This document shows, one piece after another, positions 47,619 through 58,609 of a stretch of 64,000 nt of DNA. The notes under the pieces are model-generated. The model worked only from the letters and a program-made list of their open reading frames with translations. It was not told where the DNA came from and did no database searches. The stretch covers positions 62,001 to 126,000 of the forward strand of contig JANFAH010000050.1 in the NCBI GenBank assembly GCA_024663395.1, in the 5' to 3' direction. Within the stretch, counting starts at the first letter, position 1. Each line of letters starts with the position of its first letter. This DNA is from Pisolithus tinctorius (lineage: Eukaryota > Basidiomycota > Agaricomycetes > Boletales > Pisolithaceae). The position numbers and the translations under genes are program-made.

Positions 47619-47954
47619 TTGACTGATGTGATAGAATTCTTGTGTTGGACTTTGAACTTGCTTTCAATGAAGAAATTCATCAGTGGAAAATCAGGTGTTG
47701 TTGGCACACAGAGGTGTTTCAAACACCTTCAGAAGAAAATCTCTGGGAAGGTTCTTCACACTCATGTGGAGTTTCAGCTCATCCTCCACATCACAAGGAT
47801 AACAGAGACCAAGGTTATGAAAGAGATATTTCCATATATTGGTTGCAGAAAGTTGTCCTGCTTTGTCTGTGCCACTTTTGCTGTGCCACTTTCTTCAAAT
47901 TCATTCAAAGTTACCTACAGTCTGGGACAACCAAACTTCACAATTTTAGCATAG
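47619..47954 (+). pseudogene. deaminase-like fragment (OTT_1508-like)
   Basis: The segment LHTHVEFQLILHI followed after about 20 residues by YIGCRKLSCFVCATF resembles the HAE..CxxC zinc site of fungal OTT_1508-like deaminases (expected HAEVQL then GxSKLSCxLC). The catalytic Ala-Glu is altered to Val-Glu here and no start or upstream exons are visible, so it is a relic. The substrate of this family is unknown to me. The assignment rests on these two motifs only. Confidence 0.5.
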
Positions 47955-48114
47955 CAATAATATGAGTTTTCTGGAGGAAACTGAGGCCAGGAATTGATTC
48001 TGCAGGCCAGAATATGTCTAAATACACTGGTTTCAAGTGTTTCCCATGATATTTTTTGCCCACCAATTTTTTTTGCAGTTTGAGCAATACAGTTGGACCT
48101 AATCTAGAAGTGTA

Positions 48115-49553
48115 TTATATAAAGTTTGTCTCTGTGGGTGCAATCACAGCCTCAATAGACATCATTGCATGCTGTGAAACCTGTTGATGCCACTTCTTCT
48201 TGCACAATGCCCATTCCACTGCCTGCCCTGTCAGACCTAGCCAGTATGTGCTCATAAAGTGATAAGGACAGTTGATGAAGTGCTGAATTTCATCCACAGG
48301 GCATGAATCAAGGATTTTGACAGCAGCTTTCTTTGCTGCTGCAAAGTTTGGCTTTGAGACTTGTCTGTATTAATATTTAGACCAGCCCCAATACTGTAAA
48401 GTATTGAGTACATGCCTAAACAACATAGAAAAGCAGCTTGTTATCTCTATGGGGTTAAGCTCACAATGGAATTTTGGGAAAAAAATACATTCATAATGAG
48501 AATGCCTGATTAACTACTCAAGCATTGATACCTGATTGCAAAAGTCATCTTGCTGACTGAGAAGCCTTGCCATGCAGCAGCCAGTGCTTTCAAACTGGCA
48601 AACAGGACTGCACTTGGCACACATCCCATGCACATCAAATCCTTGCTCCTCCAATATAGATTGAAGGCCCTTTGGTTGGTCACTTGTGTTGATGTGCATT
48701 AATTATATTTCTTACACTGGTAATATCTTACATCAGCACAGTCATTTTGGCACATTGTTTTTCCTTCATGCACCTCAGTCTTCTCCCAATAGAAGCCTGA
48801 GGTGAGGTTCCCTTGTTATGAGTTATGCACAGCTACCTTACTGAAGCTACTTAGTATCTTTCTTTTGTTAGGTTAGTTGTACCTCAGTCTCCTCCCAATA
48901 GAAGCCTGAGTATCATTCTTTTGTTAGTCTGTCCCTACTTGGAAACAACCCCACAAAAACTTGGGGTTGTCATCTTCTGAGTGTGCCCATGTTTGGAGGC
49001 ATCTGGATTTGACTGTGGAATAATTGTATCATGTTGCTTGCACTGCTTGCCACCATCATTCCTGTTCATGTCAAGGGCCCTCAGTGCATCAGGTGGAAGT
49101 GATGCATGGGCTGAGGAATTATCAAAGACAAACAGGGCCTGACACTCTGCCCCATTCACCTTTTCATGTATCTGGATTGCAGCCTTGATCTGGTCCAAAA
49201 GGTTCTCATGAGTTCACCAAGCATCATCATTTGCACCAGGATAAATTATCCTCTGAGCATCTTCAATAACTTCACCATCAGCATTTTGTAACACCAGACA
49301 TCCATCCACTGATTTTCACAGTATCTGTTCATTTTAGTGAAGCCTAGCAAGTGATTAAAAAAGAGTTCCATAATAACCCCAGAAACAACCTACCATGCAT
49401 AATTAGTGTCATCATTTGCATGGAAACAACTTTCACCATGGTAATATGCTTTGATGCTCTGTTGACCAGGAAGCAGGACAGGCTGCACCTGTACAAGGTC
49501 TGGTCCTTCAAAGTGAACCATGCACTGCTCACATCCTGCCATTGCAAGCAGGG
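48115..49553 (-). pseudogene. DDE transposase gene, C-terminal part
   Basis: Minus-strand text follows the catalytic core of a fungal DDE transposase: MVHFEGPDL (about 49520), CFHANDD (about 49420), LFVFDNSSAHASLPPDAL (about 49135-49085), GFDVHGMCAKCSPVC (about 48640-48600), FFPKFHCELNPIE (about 48485-48450) and YWGW. A ~50-nt segment between NPIE and YWGW ends in TTTACAG and looks like an intron whose GT donor has become AT. A ~230-bp unrelated patch sits near 48700-48940. The N-terminal part lies at 57094-58609, beyond element D. Such enzymes cut and paste a DNA transposon; this one is dead. Confidence 0.82.
48773..48910. repeat. 29-bp direct repeats, 109 bp apart
   Basis: CCTCAGTCTTCTCCCAATAG.. 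at 48773-48801 recurs with one C/T difference at 48882-48910. Each copy begins CTCAG and ends CTGAG. They sit in the unrelated patch inside the transposase gene and may mark a small insertion. Confidence 0.7.
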
Positions 49554-50078
49554 TGTCATAGCCATGTCTTGACCCCGGCCGGGCTCGGCCTCACGCTCAC
49601 TCAGTCCGACCTCGGCCTCACCTGTCCCATATCTCCAGTTGGTCTAGCGCGATAGACACTGCTTTGCAGTGTCTGACACTTCAGTTAAACTCTGCCTGGT
49701 CTTGTCCCTGGTCCACACTGTCCCGGTCTCCGTTACCTTAGTCATACGTTAGTAATCCTTGTCTTACCAATCGTCTTAGCAATTCTTGCGAGACCAGCAT
49801 TACCGGTCTCCATACTATAGTTGTTTCTAGTATATAAGCTTGTAGATACTCGGCCTGTAGACCTCAGTCTGAAATCAACTAAGTTACCTCTGATAACTCT
49901 GTCTTGGCCTCGGACTCGGACTGAGACTCACGCAAGGGAATAGCGCTGTATCCTCAGTCGCTAAGTCCAACCAGTCCACCCACCTGTACCTTCATCTTTA
50001 CCCCTGACTCTGACCCCTCGGCCTCGCGCCCACTTCGGTCTCCGGTCCAGTCTCAACCCGGACATCCCGTACTTGACA
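49554..50078 (+). repeat. 5' LTR of element D
   Basis: TGTCATAGCC to ..TACTTGACA, 525 bp. TATA box TATATAA at 49831-49837. The sequence AGTCTGAAAT at 49866-49875, 35 nt downstream, is the presumed RNA 5' end region. It is about 95% identical to the 3' LTR. Confidence 0.96.
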
Positions 50079-50080
50079 GT

Positions 50081-50090
50081 ATTTCAGACT
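50081..50090 (+). other. self-priming primer-binding site, element D
   Basis: ATTTCAGACT, 2 nt after the LTR, is a perfect 10-nt reverse complement of AGTCTGAAAT (49866-49875). D2 has the same pair at 61964-61973 and 62181-62190. No tRNA-type TGG primer site is visible. Confidence 0.8.
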
Positions 50091-50116
50091 CGCCACTTGT
50101 GTGGGTCTAAACCATC

Positions 50117-51495
50117 ATGGCAACCAAGACTCGTTTTCAACCTCCCCGTGGTCATTCTGCCACTAATCCCGACTCCGCTTCAGCCAGTGGGGCTCGCCGC
50201 GAAACAGCTCTAGCTGCGTTGGGCACCACTAGGTGCTCCCCAGACCCTGTCAGTCCTTTCAGGGGCTTCTCAGCCCGCACATCTAACACCCCCACCCCAC
50301 GTCGTCCCACTGCTCCCATCCCCAAGGGTGACCCCAGCGATGATGAGCCGGGCGATGATGATGACAACAACCCAGACGATGATGACCCTGGTGATAATGG
50401 TCCCAGTGATGATAACCCAGAAGATAATAATCTGGAAGACGATCCAGACTTCCCAGACCCGGACACCGAACCCGTGGTCGCGGTCTTCGACAGTCTCATG
50501 AAGGCCATCAAGCTGTTGGCTTGCAATGCCTGCACTAGCCCTGAGTCCTCAAGCAGGACCAAGCTGTGCGAGCCTGACACTTTCGATGGCACAGATCCCA
50601 AGAAGCTCCGCATGTTCTTTATCCAGTGCGAGCTCAATTTCCAAGACCGCCCCCGGGCTTTCAGGACCAACCACGCCAAAGTCATCTTCGCGCAATCCTA
50701 CCTCAAAGGCATGGCCCTTGAGTGGTTCGAGCTGGACTTGCTCGGACTCAACGACCCCAATGACCAGCCTCTCTGGATGGACTCCTGGAGGGAGTTTGTC
50801 CTAGAGTTGCAAACCACCTTTGGCCCTCACGACCTGGTTGCTGATGCCGAGAGCCAACTCGACCACTTGCACATGAAGGAAAGTCAGCGCATTAACAAGT
50901 ATGTAGTTGACTTTAATCAGCTTGCTTCGCAAGTCCAAGGCTACGGAGATGGTGCGCTGCGCCACCACTTCTACTCCAGACTCCCAGACCGGATTAAGGA
51001 CGAAGTTTGTTGAGTTGGAAAACCCCGGACACTTCACAAGCTCCGCCACCTTGCCCAGGAGATAGATGCACACTATTGGGAGCGCAAGGAAGAAGTCCAG
51101 CAGGCGAGTAAGCACAAGGCTCGTCCAACTCTAGTAACAACAAGTCCAGCGGCTCCAGCAACAACAACCAGCCTAAGACTGGTCAAGATAAATCCAAGAC
51201 CGGCAACAATAATAACTCCGGTTCTTCCCCCAAGCCGGCTTCATCGAAGCCAGGCAACAATAATAACAGCAATTCGTCCAAACCCGAGCCTAGCAAACTC
51301 GGCAAAGATGGAAAGCTTACCCCCGAGGAACGCAAGCGTCGCCTAGATGGAAACCTCTGCATGTTCTGCGGAGGGTCTGGTCACTTTGCTGACAAATGCC
51401 CCAAGAAAGCTGGAAAGGCCAAAGCTTGTGCTGCGGCCACCACCAAGGCCACACCGGCCTCAGGCTCGGGTACTACCCCCGAGACAAAAAAATAG
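50117..51495 (+). pseudogene. element D gag, two lesions
   Basis: Homologous to the intact D2 gag (62217-63593). A TGA at 51011-51013 replaces the CGA of D2, and one C is missing near 51115 (AAGCACAAGG versus AAGCACCAAGG), so the CCHC part (CMFCGGSGHFADKC, about 51358-51400) lies in another frame. The N-terminus is Pro- and Asp-rich, followed by the gag core (FDGTDPKKLR) and the SQRINKYVVDFNQLASQ segment. Confidence 0.93.
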
Positions 51496-51533
51496 GTAGC
51501 AGCTCCCAGGACTCCGCACAATCTGGGAGCTGC
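51486..51533 (+). promoter_or_regulatory. -1 frameshift signal, gag-pol of element D
   Basis: Heptamer A-AAA-AAA at 51486-51492 ends right before the gag TAG. After a 6-nt spacer (51493-51498) comes a perfect 11-bp stem (51499-51509 with 51523-51533) and a 13-nt loop. Pol is open in the -1 frame from this point (IGSSSQDSAQSGS). The same signal is present in D2. Confidence 0.8.
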
Positions 51534-54500
51534 GTTGACTCCGGTTGTGCAAACTTGGAGGCTCGTCTCAACGTGTCCGCTCTTTCCAGTCCGAACTCTT
51601 TGACCCCGTATGTCACTATAGAAAACCCAGAAATACCTCAGCTTCGTACCTTAGTGGACTCTGGTTCCACCCATTGTTTTATAGATAATCAGTGTGTTAA
51701 TCAACACTCGTTTACCCCTTACTCGGTCTCACCAATCTGACTCCAGCTTTTCGATGGAACGTCCACTTTCACCATAACTCAAGCAGTAGATGTCAACATC
51801 CGCTTCGTGTCCGGCGGTGTCACCCTGGTAACCCTGTTCTTAGCCCCGTTGGATTCTGAGTGTAGGATAGTCCTCGGACATGACTGGCTCACCCGCTACA
51901 ATCCGTTGATTGATTGGGTATTGGGCAGTCTAACATTCCGGACTCCTGCACAAGGAATGCCAACCCCGTCGACACCCCCTGTAAGCCCAGTTTCCACCGG
52001 CCTTCCTGACTCTGGTCCTAGCGACCAACCCGGCCTTGTGCCATCTGTACTGGTCTCCGACTCCCCGACTCGCACCCCCCTGAAGGCCCCTCTTGTTTCC
52101 CTAATCAATGCAGCCACTTTTGTGCACGCCTGCAAACTAGAAGGGTCCATCCAGTTCCAACTTCAGCTCTGCCCCTTGGACTCAGCTCAAGCCCGATCAG
52201 CCTCGGCTTCCCCTTCTCCGGCCTTACCCAATGTACCGGAGGAGTACCATGACTTCGCTGATGTATTCAGCAAGGCCAGGGCCTTGGCACTGCCACCACA
52301 CCGGGAGTACGACCTGAAAATAGAGCTTGAAGGAGGAATGACCCCGCCTCTTGGCACCATCTACTCGCTGTCTCCGGTTGAGCTGCAAGCTCTCCGGACC
52401 TTCATTGATGAAAACCTTACTACCGGTTTCATTCGGCCTACTTCCTCCCCTTATGCTGCACCGGTCCTCTTTGTCAAAAAGAAGGATGGCTCCCTCCGGC
52501 TTTGTGTAGACTTCTGCGGTCTGAACAAAATCACTAAGAAGGATCGCTACCCACTCCCGCTCATCTCTGACCTGTTAGATTCACCAAGCCAAGCCAAGAT
52601 CTACACTAAGATTGATCTTCGGCATGCCTACCATCTCATCCGGATTGCTCCAGGCGATGAATGGAAGACCGCATTCCAGACTCGGTATGGATCCTACGAG
52701 TGGTTAGTAATGCCCTTCAGCCTCACCAATGCCCCGGCCGCCTTCCAATGCTTCGTGAATACCATCTTCGCAGATATGTTGGATGTCTGCGTAGTTGTCT
52801 ACTTAGATGACATCTTAATCTACTCTGGAGATAAGGAGTCTCACAAGCAGCATGTCCGAGAAGTCCTCCGCTGGCTTCAGCTTCACGGCCTTTATGCGAA
52901 GCCAGAGAAATGCGAGTTCCACTCGGACTCGGTTGAATACCTCGGATTCCACCTTTCCCCTGCCGGCCTCATGATGTCCAAGGAAAAGGTCCAGACCATC
53001 TGCGACTGGCCTGAGCCTCGCAAGGTCAAGGACATCCAATCCTTCCTCAGCTTTGCCAATTTCTACCACCGCTTTATCTTTAATTACTCGGACATCGTCG
53101 TACCGCTGACTCGGCTTACCCGCAAGGGGGCTCCTTGGAACTTCTCCGAGGAGTGCTGCCGGTCATTCAACAACCTCAAGGCCGCCTTCACCACTGCGCT
53201 GGTCCTAACTCATTTCATCCCCGGGGTCCCTATCACCGTCGAGACTGATGCATCGGACTACGCCATCGCCAGCATTCTGTCTATTACTTGCGGCAACGGC
53301 CAGATTCATCCGGTCGCTTTCTACTCTCGGACCTTGACCACCCCGGAATTGAATTATGATACCCACGATAAGGAACTGCTTGCAATCTTTGAAGCATTCC
53401 GGACCTGGCGCCACTACCTTGAGGGCTCGGCCTCACCAGTCGATGTTGTTACTGATCACAAGAACCTTGAGTACTTTTCTACCTCTAAAGTACTCACCCG
53501 CTGCCAAGCTCGCTGGTCTGAATTCCTGTCTCAGTTCAACATGATCATTAGATTCAGGCCCGGTAAGCTCGGGGCTAAGCCCGATGCCCTAACTAGACGA
53601 TGGGACATCTACCCCAAAGAGGGGGATAGCGGCTATGCCCGAGTGAACCTGCAAAATCTGAGACCGGTCTTCACCCAGGAGCAACTAGTGGTCTCCCTCC
53701 GTGCCACTTACCTTGAGTACCTGGTCTTACGGGCAGTTGTGCTAATGGATATAGAAAAGCTCCATAATGATATCCTGACCGCACTGCCAGATGACCCGGT
53801 CTCACAAATCTGCCTGTCCGACATGTCTGATCCCCAGTGGTCAGTAGATGATACCGGCTTCCTTCGGCTTGATGGAAGGATCTATGTGCTGGACTCAAAC
53901 AACCTTCACCTTAGGGTCTTGCGCCTCAAGCATGACCACCCCCTGTCTGGCCACTTCGGCCAAAATCGCACACTGGAGCTCATACAGCGTGAATATACCT
54001 GGCCCAGCCTCAGGACCTTCATCAAGGACTATGTCCAGTCTTGCACAGCCTGTGCTCGGGCTAAGGTTCCCCACCATCGGCCTTACGGCCTTCTCAAGCA
54101 ACTCCCGGTGCCGGAGAAGCCATGGAATTCTATCTCTATGGATTTCATCGAGCAACTCCCAGCCTCAACTGGCTTCACAGCCATCCTCGTTGTAGTTGAC
54201 TGGCTTTCCAAGCAGGCCATATTCATCCCCACCCACAACACCATAACAGCCCCAGAACTCACCAAACTATTCCTACTCCATGTCTTCTCAAAGCACGGAG
54301 TACCGGCCCATGTAACCTCGGACCGAGGCTCGGAGTTCGTCTCCCACTTCTTCTGGTCACTCGGTAAGGCCCTAGATATGCGCTTACATTTCACCTCGGG
54401 CTACCACCCTGAAGGTGATGGCCAGACCGAAAGGACCAACCAGACTCTTGAGCAGTACCTCCAAGTGTACTGCAACTACCAGCAGGACAATTGGGCCGAC

Positions 54501-55211
54501 TTACTACCTCTGGCCGAATTCGCTTATAACAATGCCCCTAGCGCTACCACCAGTGTCTCACCTTTCTTCACTAATAAGGGCTATCATCCCAACATCTCAG
54601 TATACCCAGAGTGCGATCTTACCTCCGCTCGGGCTCACGATTATGCAGTCAACCTGGATTCACTGCACCAGTTCTTACGCGAGGAAATGACTCTCGCACA
54701 ACAGCGTTATCAAGGACTGGCCGATGCTAAATGCATGCCGGCTCCAGACTTCAAAGTCGGCGACCAGGTATATGTCAAAGCCAAGTACTTCTGGTCTACC
54801 CGGCCTTCCAAGAAGCTCTCGGAGAAAAACCTTGGGCCGTATCCGGTCATAGCTCAGGCCGGTACCCATTCGTTCACACTGCGCCTGCCAGACTCAATGC
54901 GTGCAGTACATCTGGTCTTCCACGTTTCCCAACTCAAGCTGGCCATCCCTAATACCATCCCGAACCGGACTCAACCACCACCCCCACCAGTCGAAGTCGA
55001 CGGTGATCTAGAGTTCGAGGTGGCAGAAATCCTCGACTCTAAAGTCAACCGGTGTTGCCGGTGTTGGCTTCAGTACTTAGTCCGGTGGACCGGCTACGAG
55101 GGGACCGATGAAGAAACCACTTGGGTACTCGCTACGGAGCTTGACAATGCCTCTGAACTCGTACAAGAGTTCCACTCCCGCTACCCCACCAAACCCGGCC
55201 CATACCAGTGA
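51492..55211 (+). pseudogene. element D pol polyprotein, one premature TGA
   Basis: About 1240 codons. Protease DSG (LVDSGSTHCF, 51651-51680); TGA at 51738-51740 where D2 has CGA; RT with YLDD (52799-52810); RNase H (TVETDASDYA, about 53237); integrase HHCC (HDHPLSGHFG, about 53932; CTACARAK, about 54042) and D,D,E core (SMDFIEQL, about 54136; SDRGSEF, about 54318; DGQTERTN, about 54418); C-terminal chromodomain (WLQYLVRWTGYEGTDEETTW, about 55063-55124). Apart from the one stop the catalytic residues look intact. The chromodomain marks it as a chromovirus. Confidence 0.95.
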
Positions 55212-55408
55212 AGGTCCGGCTTTGACCGGCCTCGCTGTTCTGTTTCCGTTTCTGTTTTCCTATTGGTATCTAGTGTTGCTTTAATCTCTTACTTACTATG
55301 TTTTCTTTTCTTGTCTGTTCTCACTTACTATACAAGACCGAGAGTGGACACTGGACACCGTGTATGACATTTGCAGAGGCAGGACTACAAGACTCTACGC
55401 TACGATGA
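55212..55408 (+). other. spacer between pol and antisense gene
   Basis: Short pyrimidine-rich spacer; probable 3' region shared by the convergent pol and antisense transcripts. No terminator motif recognised. Confidence 0.4.
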
Positions 55409-56448
55409 CTACTCGGCTTCGGCCATGGGATTGTCCTCCCCCTCGGCTTCCTCTTCCTCTTCACCCTTGGCCTCGGCCTGCAGCCAGGCAGCCTCCTCGC
55501 GCAGCTCATCCGAGTCGAGCTCGGATGACCCCGAATCCGAAGGGGTGACCACCACCCCGAAGCCAAAGGACTCATCGATTATGGCCTCAAGTGCGTCAGC
55601 AATGCGGCCTGAGTTCTCGACCACAGCCTCCTGAAGTTCAAAAAGGCCCACCAGGTTGTTGGCGATGAGCCCTGCGACATCGATAAGCCACTCGAGCTTA
55701 TCCTCTAAGCCCAAGAGCCCCCCTGCCCCAGCCTTCCTCACCCCGCTCCCACCGGCCTCGGGCTCGTCGATCTCCAGCACCTCAGTCGGCCTCAACTTCG
55801 CCCACTTCTTCTGGCTCAGCCCGGGCTCAGGCATCTCCTCATCGGCTTTCCTTTTCTTCCCCTTGCCAACCTTCCCCACAGCCTTGGGACCGGCCTCGGT
55901 ATCCTTCCTGTCCCTGGGCCAGCGGCACTTCCCTTTTGATAGATTGCATCGCACGCAGGCGACGCGCTTCTTGTTACCGTCTACAACGAACTCGCAGATG
56001 GTTTGGGCCCGGGCACAGCGAGTACAGCTAAAGGGGTTGTCAAGGGAAAAACGCATAAGGTTAAAAAAATCACTCACCTGGGGTCCATAACCACCTTCTT
56101 CACCTCTCCCCTGGCCTCAGCCTTACACCTTCATTCGGCCTCCTTCTCTTCCTCCGCCTTGCGTCTCTCCTCCTCCTCATGAGCCCTTTGCTCCTCAGCC
56201 TCCCACGCTACCCTCTCGGCCTCGGCTTGCTCCCTTGCCACCCTCTCGGCCTCGAGCCGAGCCTGCTCCTCCTGCCAGGCTTGCTCAGCCACCTTTCGCC
56301 TTTTCCTCTCCTTTGCCTTTGCCCTCATCACCTCCTCTTCATCATCGGTGTCGTACCTGATGTCATCATCAGGGACTTGGGCCCAGTCGACAATGACTCG
56401 GCCTTCGTTGTTGTTGTCAGTGGTGATGATCGGTCTTGAGTCGGACAT
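55409..56448 (-). pseudogene. antisense Zn2Cys6-like/coiled-coil gene inside element D
   Basis: Two exons on the minus strand, 56448-56078 and 56027-55409, with a 50-nt intron (GTGAGT..CTTTAG). The 990 nt encode 329 aa with one TGA at codon 106 (56131-56133). Start MSDSRPIITT; acidic patch; long Glu/Ala/Arg coiled coil (about residues 45-105); then C125-X2-C-X6-C-X12-C-X2-C-X6-C158, the spacing of a fungal Zn2Cys6 cluster; then Lys-rich, Leu-rich (LLGLEDKLEWLIDVAGL) and acidic C-terminal regions. It lies wholly between the pol stop and the 3' LTR, so it is not a shadow of pol. The role is unknown; DNA binding or regulation of the element are guesses. Confidence 0.75.
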
Positions 56449-56554
56449 GATGGTTAGGATGAGAAAGAAAGACACAAAGGGCTTAGCGGGCCACAAGTAT
56501 CAATTTTTCGAACTCAGCCTGCTGCTCTCACAGGGGTCTCATGGGTTCGACCCC

Positions 56555-56568
56555 TAAGAGGGGGATAC
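56555..56568 (+). other. polypurine tract, element D
   Basis: TAAGAGGGGGATAC directly before the 3' LTR; the primer site for plus-strand DNA synthesis. Confidence 0.85.
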
Positions 56569-57093
56569 TGTCATAGCCATGTCTCGACCCCGGCCAGGCT
56601 CAGCCTCACGCTCGCTCAGTCTGGCCTCAGCCTCACCTGTCCCGTATCTCCAGTTGGTCTAGTGCGATAGACACTGCTTTGCAGTGTCTGTCACTTCAGT
56701 TAAACTCTGCCCAGTCTTGTCCCCGGTCCACACTGTCCCGGTCTCCGTTACCTTAGTCATATGTTAGTAATCCTTGTCTTACCAATTGTCTTAGCAATTC
56801 TTGCAAGACCAGCATTACCGGTCTCCGTACTATAGTTGTTTCTAGTATATAAGCTTGTAGATACTCGGCCTGTAGACCTCAGTCTGAAATCAACTAAGTT
56901 ACCTCTGATAACTCCATCTCGGCCTCAGACTCGGACTGAGACTCACGCAAGGGAATAGCGCTGTATCCTCAGTCGCTAAGTCCAACCAGTCCACCCACCT
57001 GTACCTTCGTCTTTACCCCTGACTCCGACCCCTCGGCCTCGCGCCCACTTTGGTCTCCGGTCCAGTCTCAACCTGGACATCCCGTACTTGACA
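56569..57093 (+). repeat. 3' LTR of element D
   Basis: TGTCATAGCC to ..TACTTGACA, 525 bp, followed by TSD CAGGG. Its U3 or the 120 bp upstream of it (56449-56568) is where a promoter for the antisense gene would have to lie. Confidence 0.96.
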
Positions 57094-58609
57094 CAGGGAA
57101 ACATCCCTCCAATAATTGGCAACCTCCTCCCTCTCATGGCCATCCATATAAACACCTTTCTTCAGAGCAGTTTTTCACCATCCAAGCATGATAAGCCAGC
57201 AATGTGCTGTTTGCTCACTGATTTGATGCTTTGGGGTAATTCCCAACTCAGGAAAGATTATTGTGTTGACTGCATTCTGCAACACCCTTGGAGTTACTTG
57301 CCCAGTTGTTAGACTTGACAGCCAAGCACAACAATGGCTTTCCACAGATTTGTCATGCAAGAATGAGTGTGCATTGATGTGTCCACCTCTCCCTTCAGGT
57401 GGCAACTGTTCAAATATTTGGTAATGATGAGCAAGGGCACAGATACAGTGTGCAAAAGATGTACCTTTCCCATCCTGCCACCATCTCACAATCTTGAAGC
57501 TTGCCTGGGTATGGGGGACACCTTTGAGTTGAAGAGTAGCAAAATTTGAGTGAATCAGTAGCTGGTTGACTTGGGATAAGGGTAAGGCCTTCAAGTGCTT
57601 CTTCAGATCAGCTCTGATCTGGTCCCAAAGGACTTTCCAGTCACAGATTTCTTCATTGCAGCTCACAGCCATGTCAAGTTCTTCCTAAGCCTCCATCACA
57701 GGAAACAGCTGACTCTCCCCAACATCTTCATCTGGCCCAGGTGCACCATCTTGCACAGTGCTGTCTTGGCTCCAACTGGGAGAGACCCTCCACTCAGGCT
57801 CATTTGCAATTGTTTTCCACTCAGTCTGGTCTGTAGCCATATTTGACTCCAAGTCTGACACAGTATGTTCAGCATCAGTCAGTGGTGCAGTTGGACTCTC
57901 CTCTGAGCTGATTGAAAGGCCAGATACACTCCAATGAACTGGTACAATTGATTGCTTTGGTGTGGTGACACCCAGAGCTGCAGAATATTGTGTGGCTGCA
58001 CCTGGAGCTGCTGCATGCTGTGTGGCTGTGCCTGATGTGGCTGTCTGCTGTGCCTGAGAGGTCAATGCATTACTTTGTCTTGCAAAGCCAAATGTGTCAA
58101 GGCAGGATTGGTTATGCCATAGTGCCCAGTATCAGCTCTGCATATGCTCTGATTTACTCATTGCATCTGGCCCTTTTGTATAGGGCTTTTGTCATGCTAC
58201 TCTGTGGTAAGTCTCTTGAGAGCAGCACTCATGAATTGAGTGGCTTACACTGCTGTGCCATTGCATGACTTCTCAATCTTCTTTGCAGCCAATCTAGGAG
58301 CCATGTGGCACCACCCTCATCCTTCTTGACCATCTCAACAAGCCTGCATGCAGATTCTTTGTCATTCCAGAGCCCAACTGGATTGTCTTCCTCGTCCACA
58401 TCTGTCTCAAAGTCCTCTTCATACTCTGCCTCATAGTTCAGCTTCAGCCCATTGATTTCCACCTGTACTTGATCCACAGGTTCTTCATCTCTGCTCTTGA
58501 CACACCCATCATCAACTGCTGGTGGCAGTTTCTGGTTCTGACCATGCATGCCCAACATATTCCTTTGGTGCTTCTTTGGTTGACCACCAGCCATGATGGT
58601 TGGCTCCAA
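57094..58609 (-). pseudogene. DDE transposase gene, N-terminal part
   Basis: Minus-strand start near 58609-58590 (MAGGQPKKHQRNMLG, a basic N-terminus), an acidic segment, a probable intron around 58080-58228, a low-complexity Ala/Thr linker (58065-57990), then the helix-turn-helix-like region LLIHSNFATLQLKGVPHTQA, FAHCICALAHHYQIFEQLP and GWXKTALKKGVYMDGHE, ending YWRDVSL at 57099. The reading continues at 49553 once element D and one TSD copy are removed. The TGA after LGW and other decay predate or accompany the insertion. Confidence 0.78.

Larger units (their letters stand above)
49554..57093 (+). mobile_element. Ty3/gypsy element D, full length 7540 bp, TSD CAGGG
   Basis: Two 525-bp LTRs (49554-50078, 56569-57093) and a perfect TSD CAGGG (49549-49553, 57094-57098). 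Order: self-priming site, gag, -1 frameshift signal, pol, antisense gene, polypurine tract (56555-56568). About 25 LTR differences by eye, all but one transitions. Gag has a TGA and a 1-bp deletion and pol has one TGA; otherwise it is well preserved and CpG-rich. It inserted into the DDE transposase gene: removing it joins GTTTCCCTG to CTTGCAATG in frame on the minus strand. Confidence 0.96.

Noticed and set aside
50152..50685. Long minus-strand open readings opposite gag (also 62207-62947)
   Set aside because: They mirror the codon bias of gag on the other strand in GC-rich sequence, are Ser/Gly low complexity and have no motif; gag on the plus strand has a gag core and a CCHC knuckle.
55656..56090. 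Plus-strand open readings at 55371-56090
   Set aside because: They are opposite-strand shadows of the antisense Zn2Cys6-like gene, which has a consistent intron and a Cys array.
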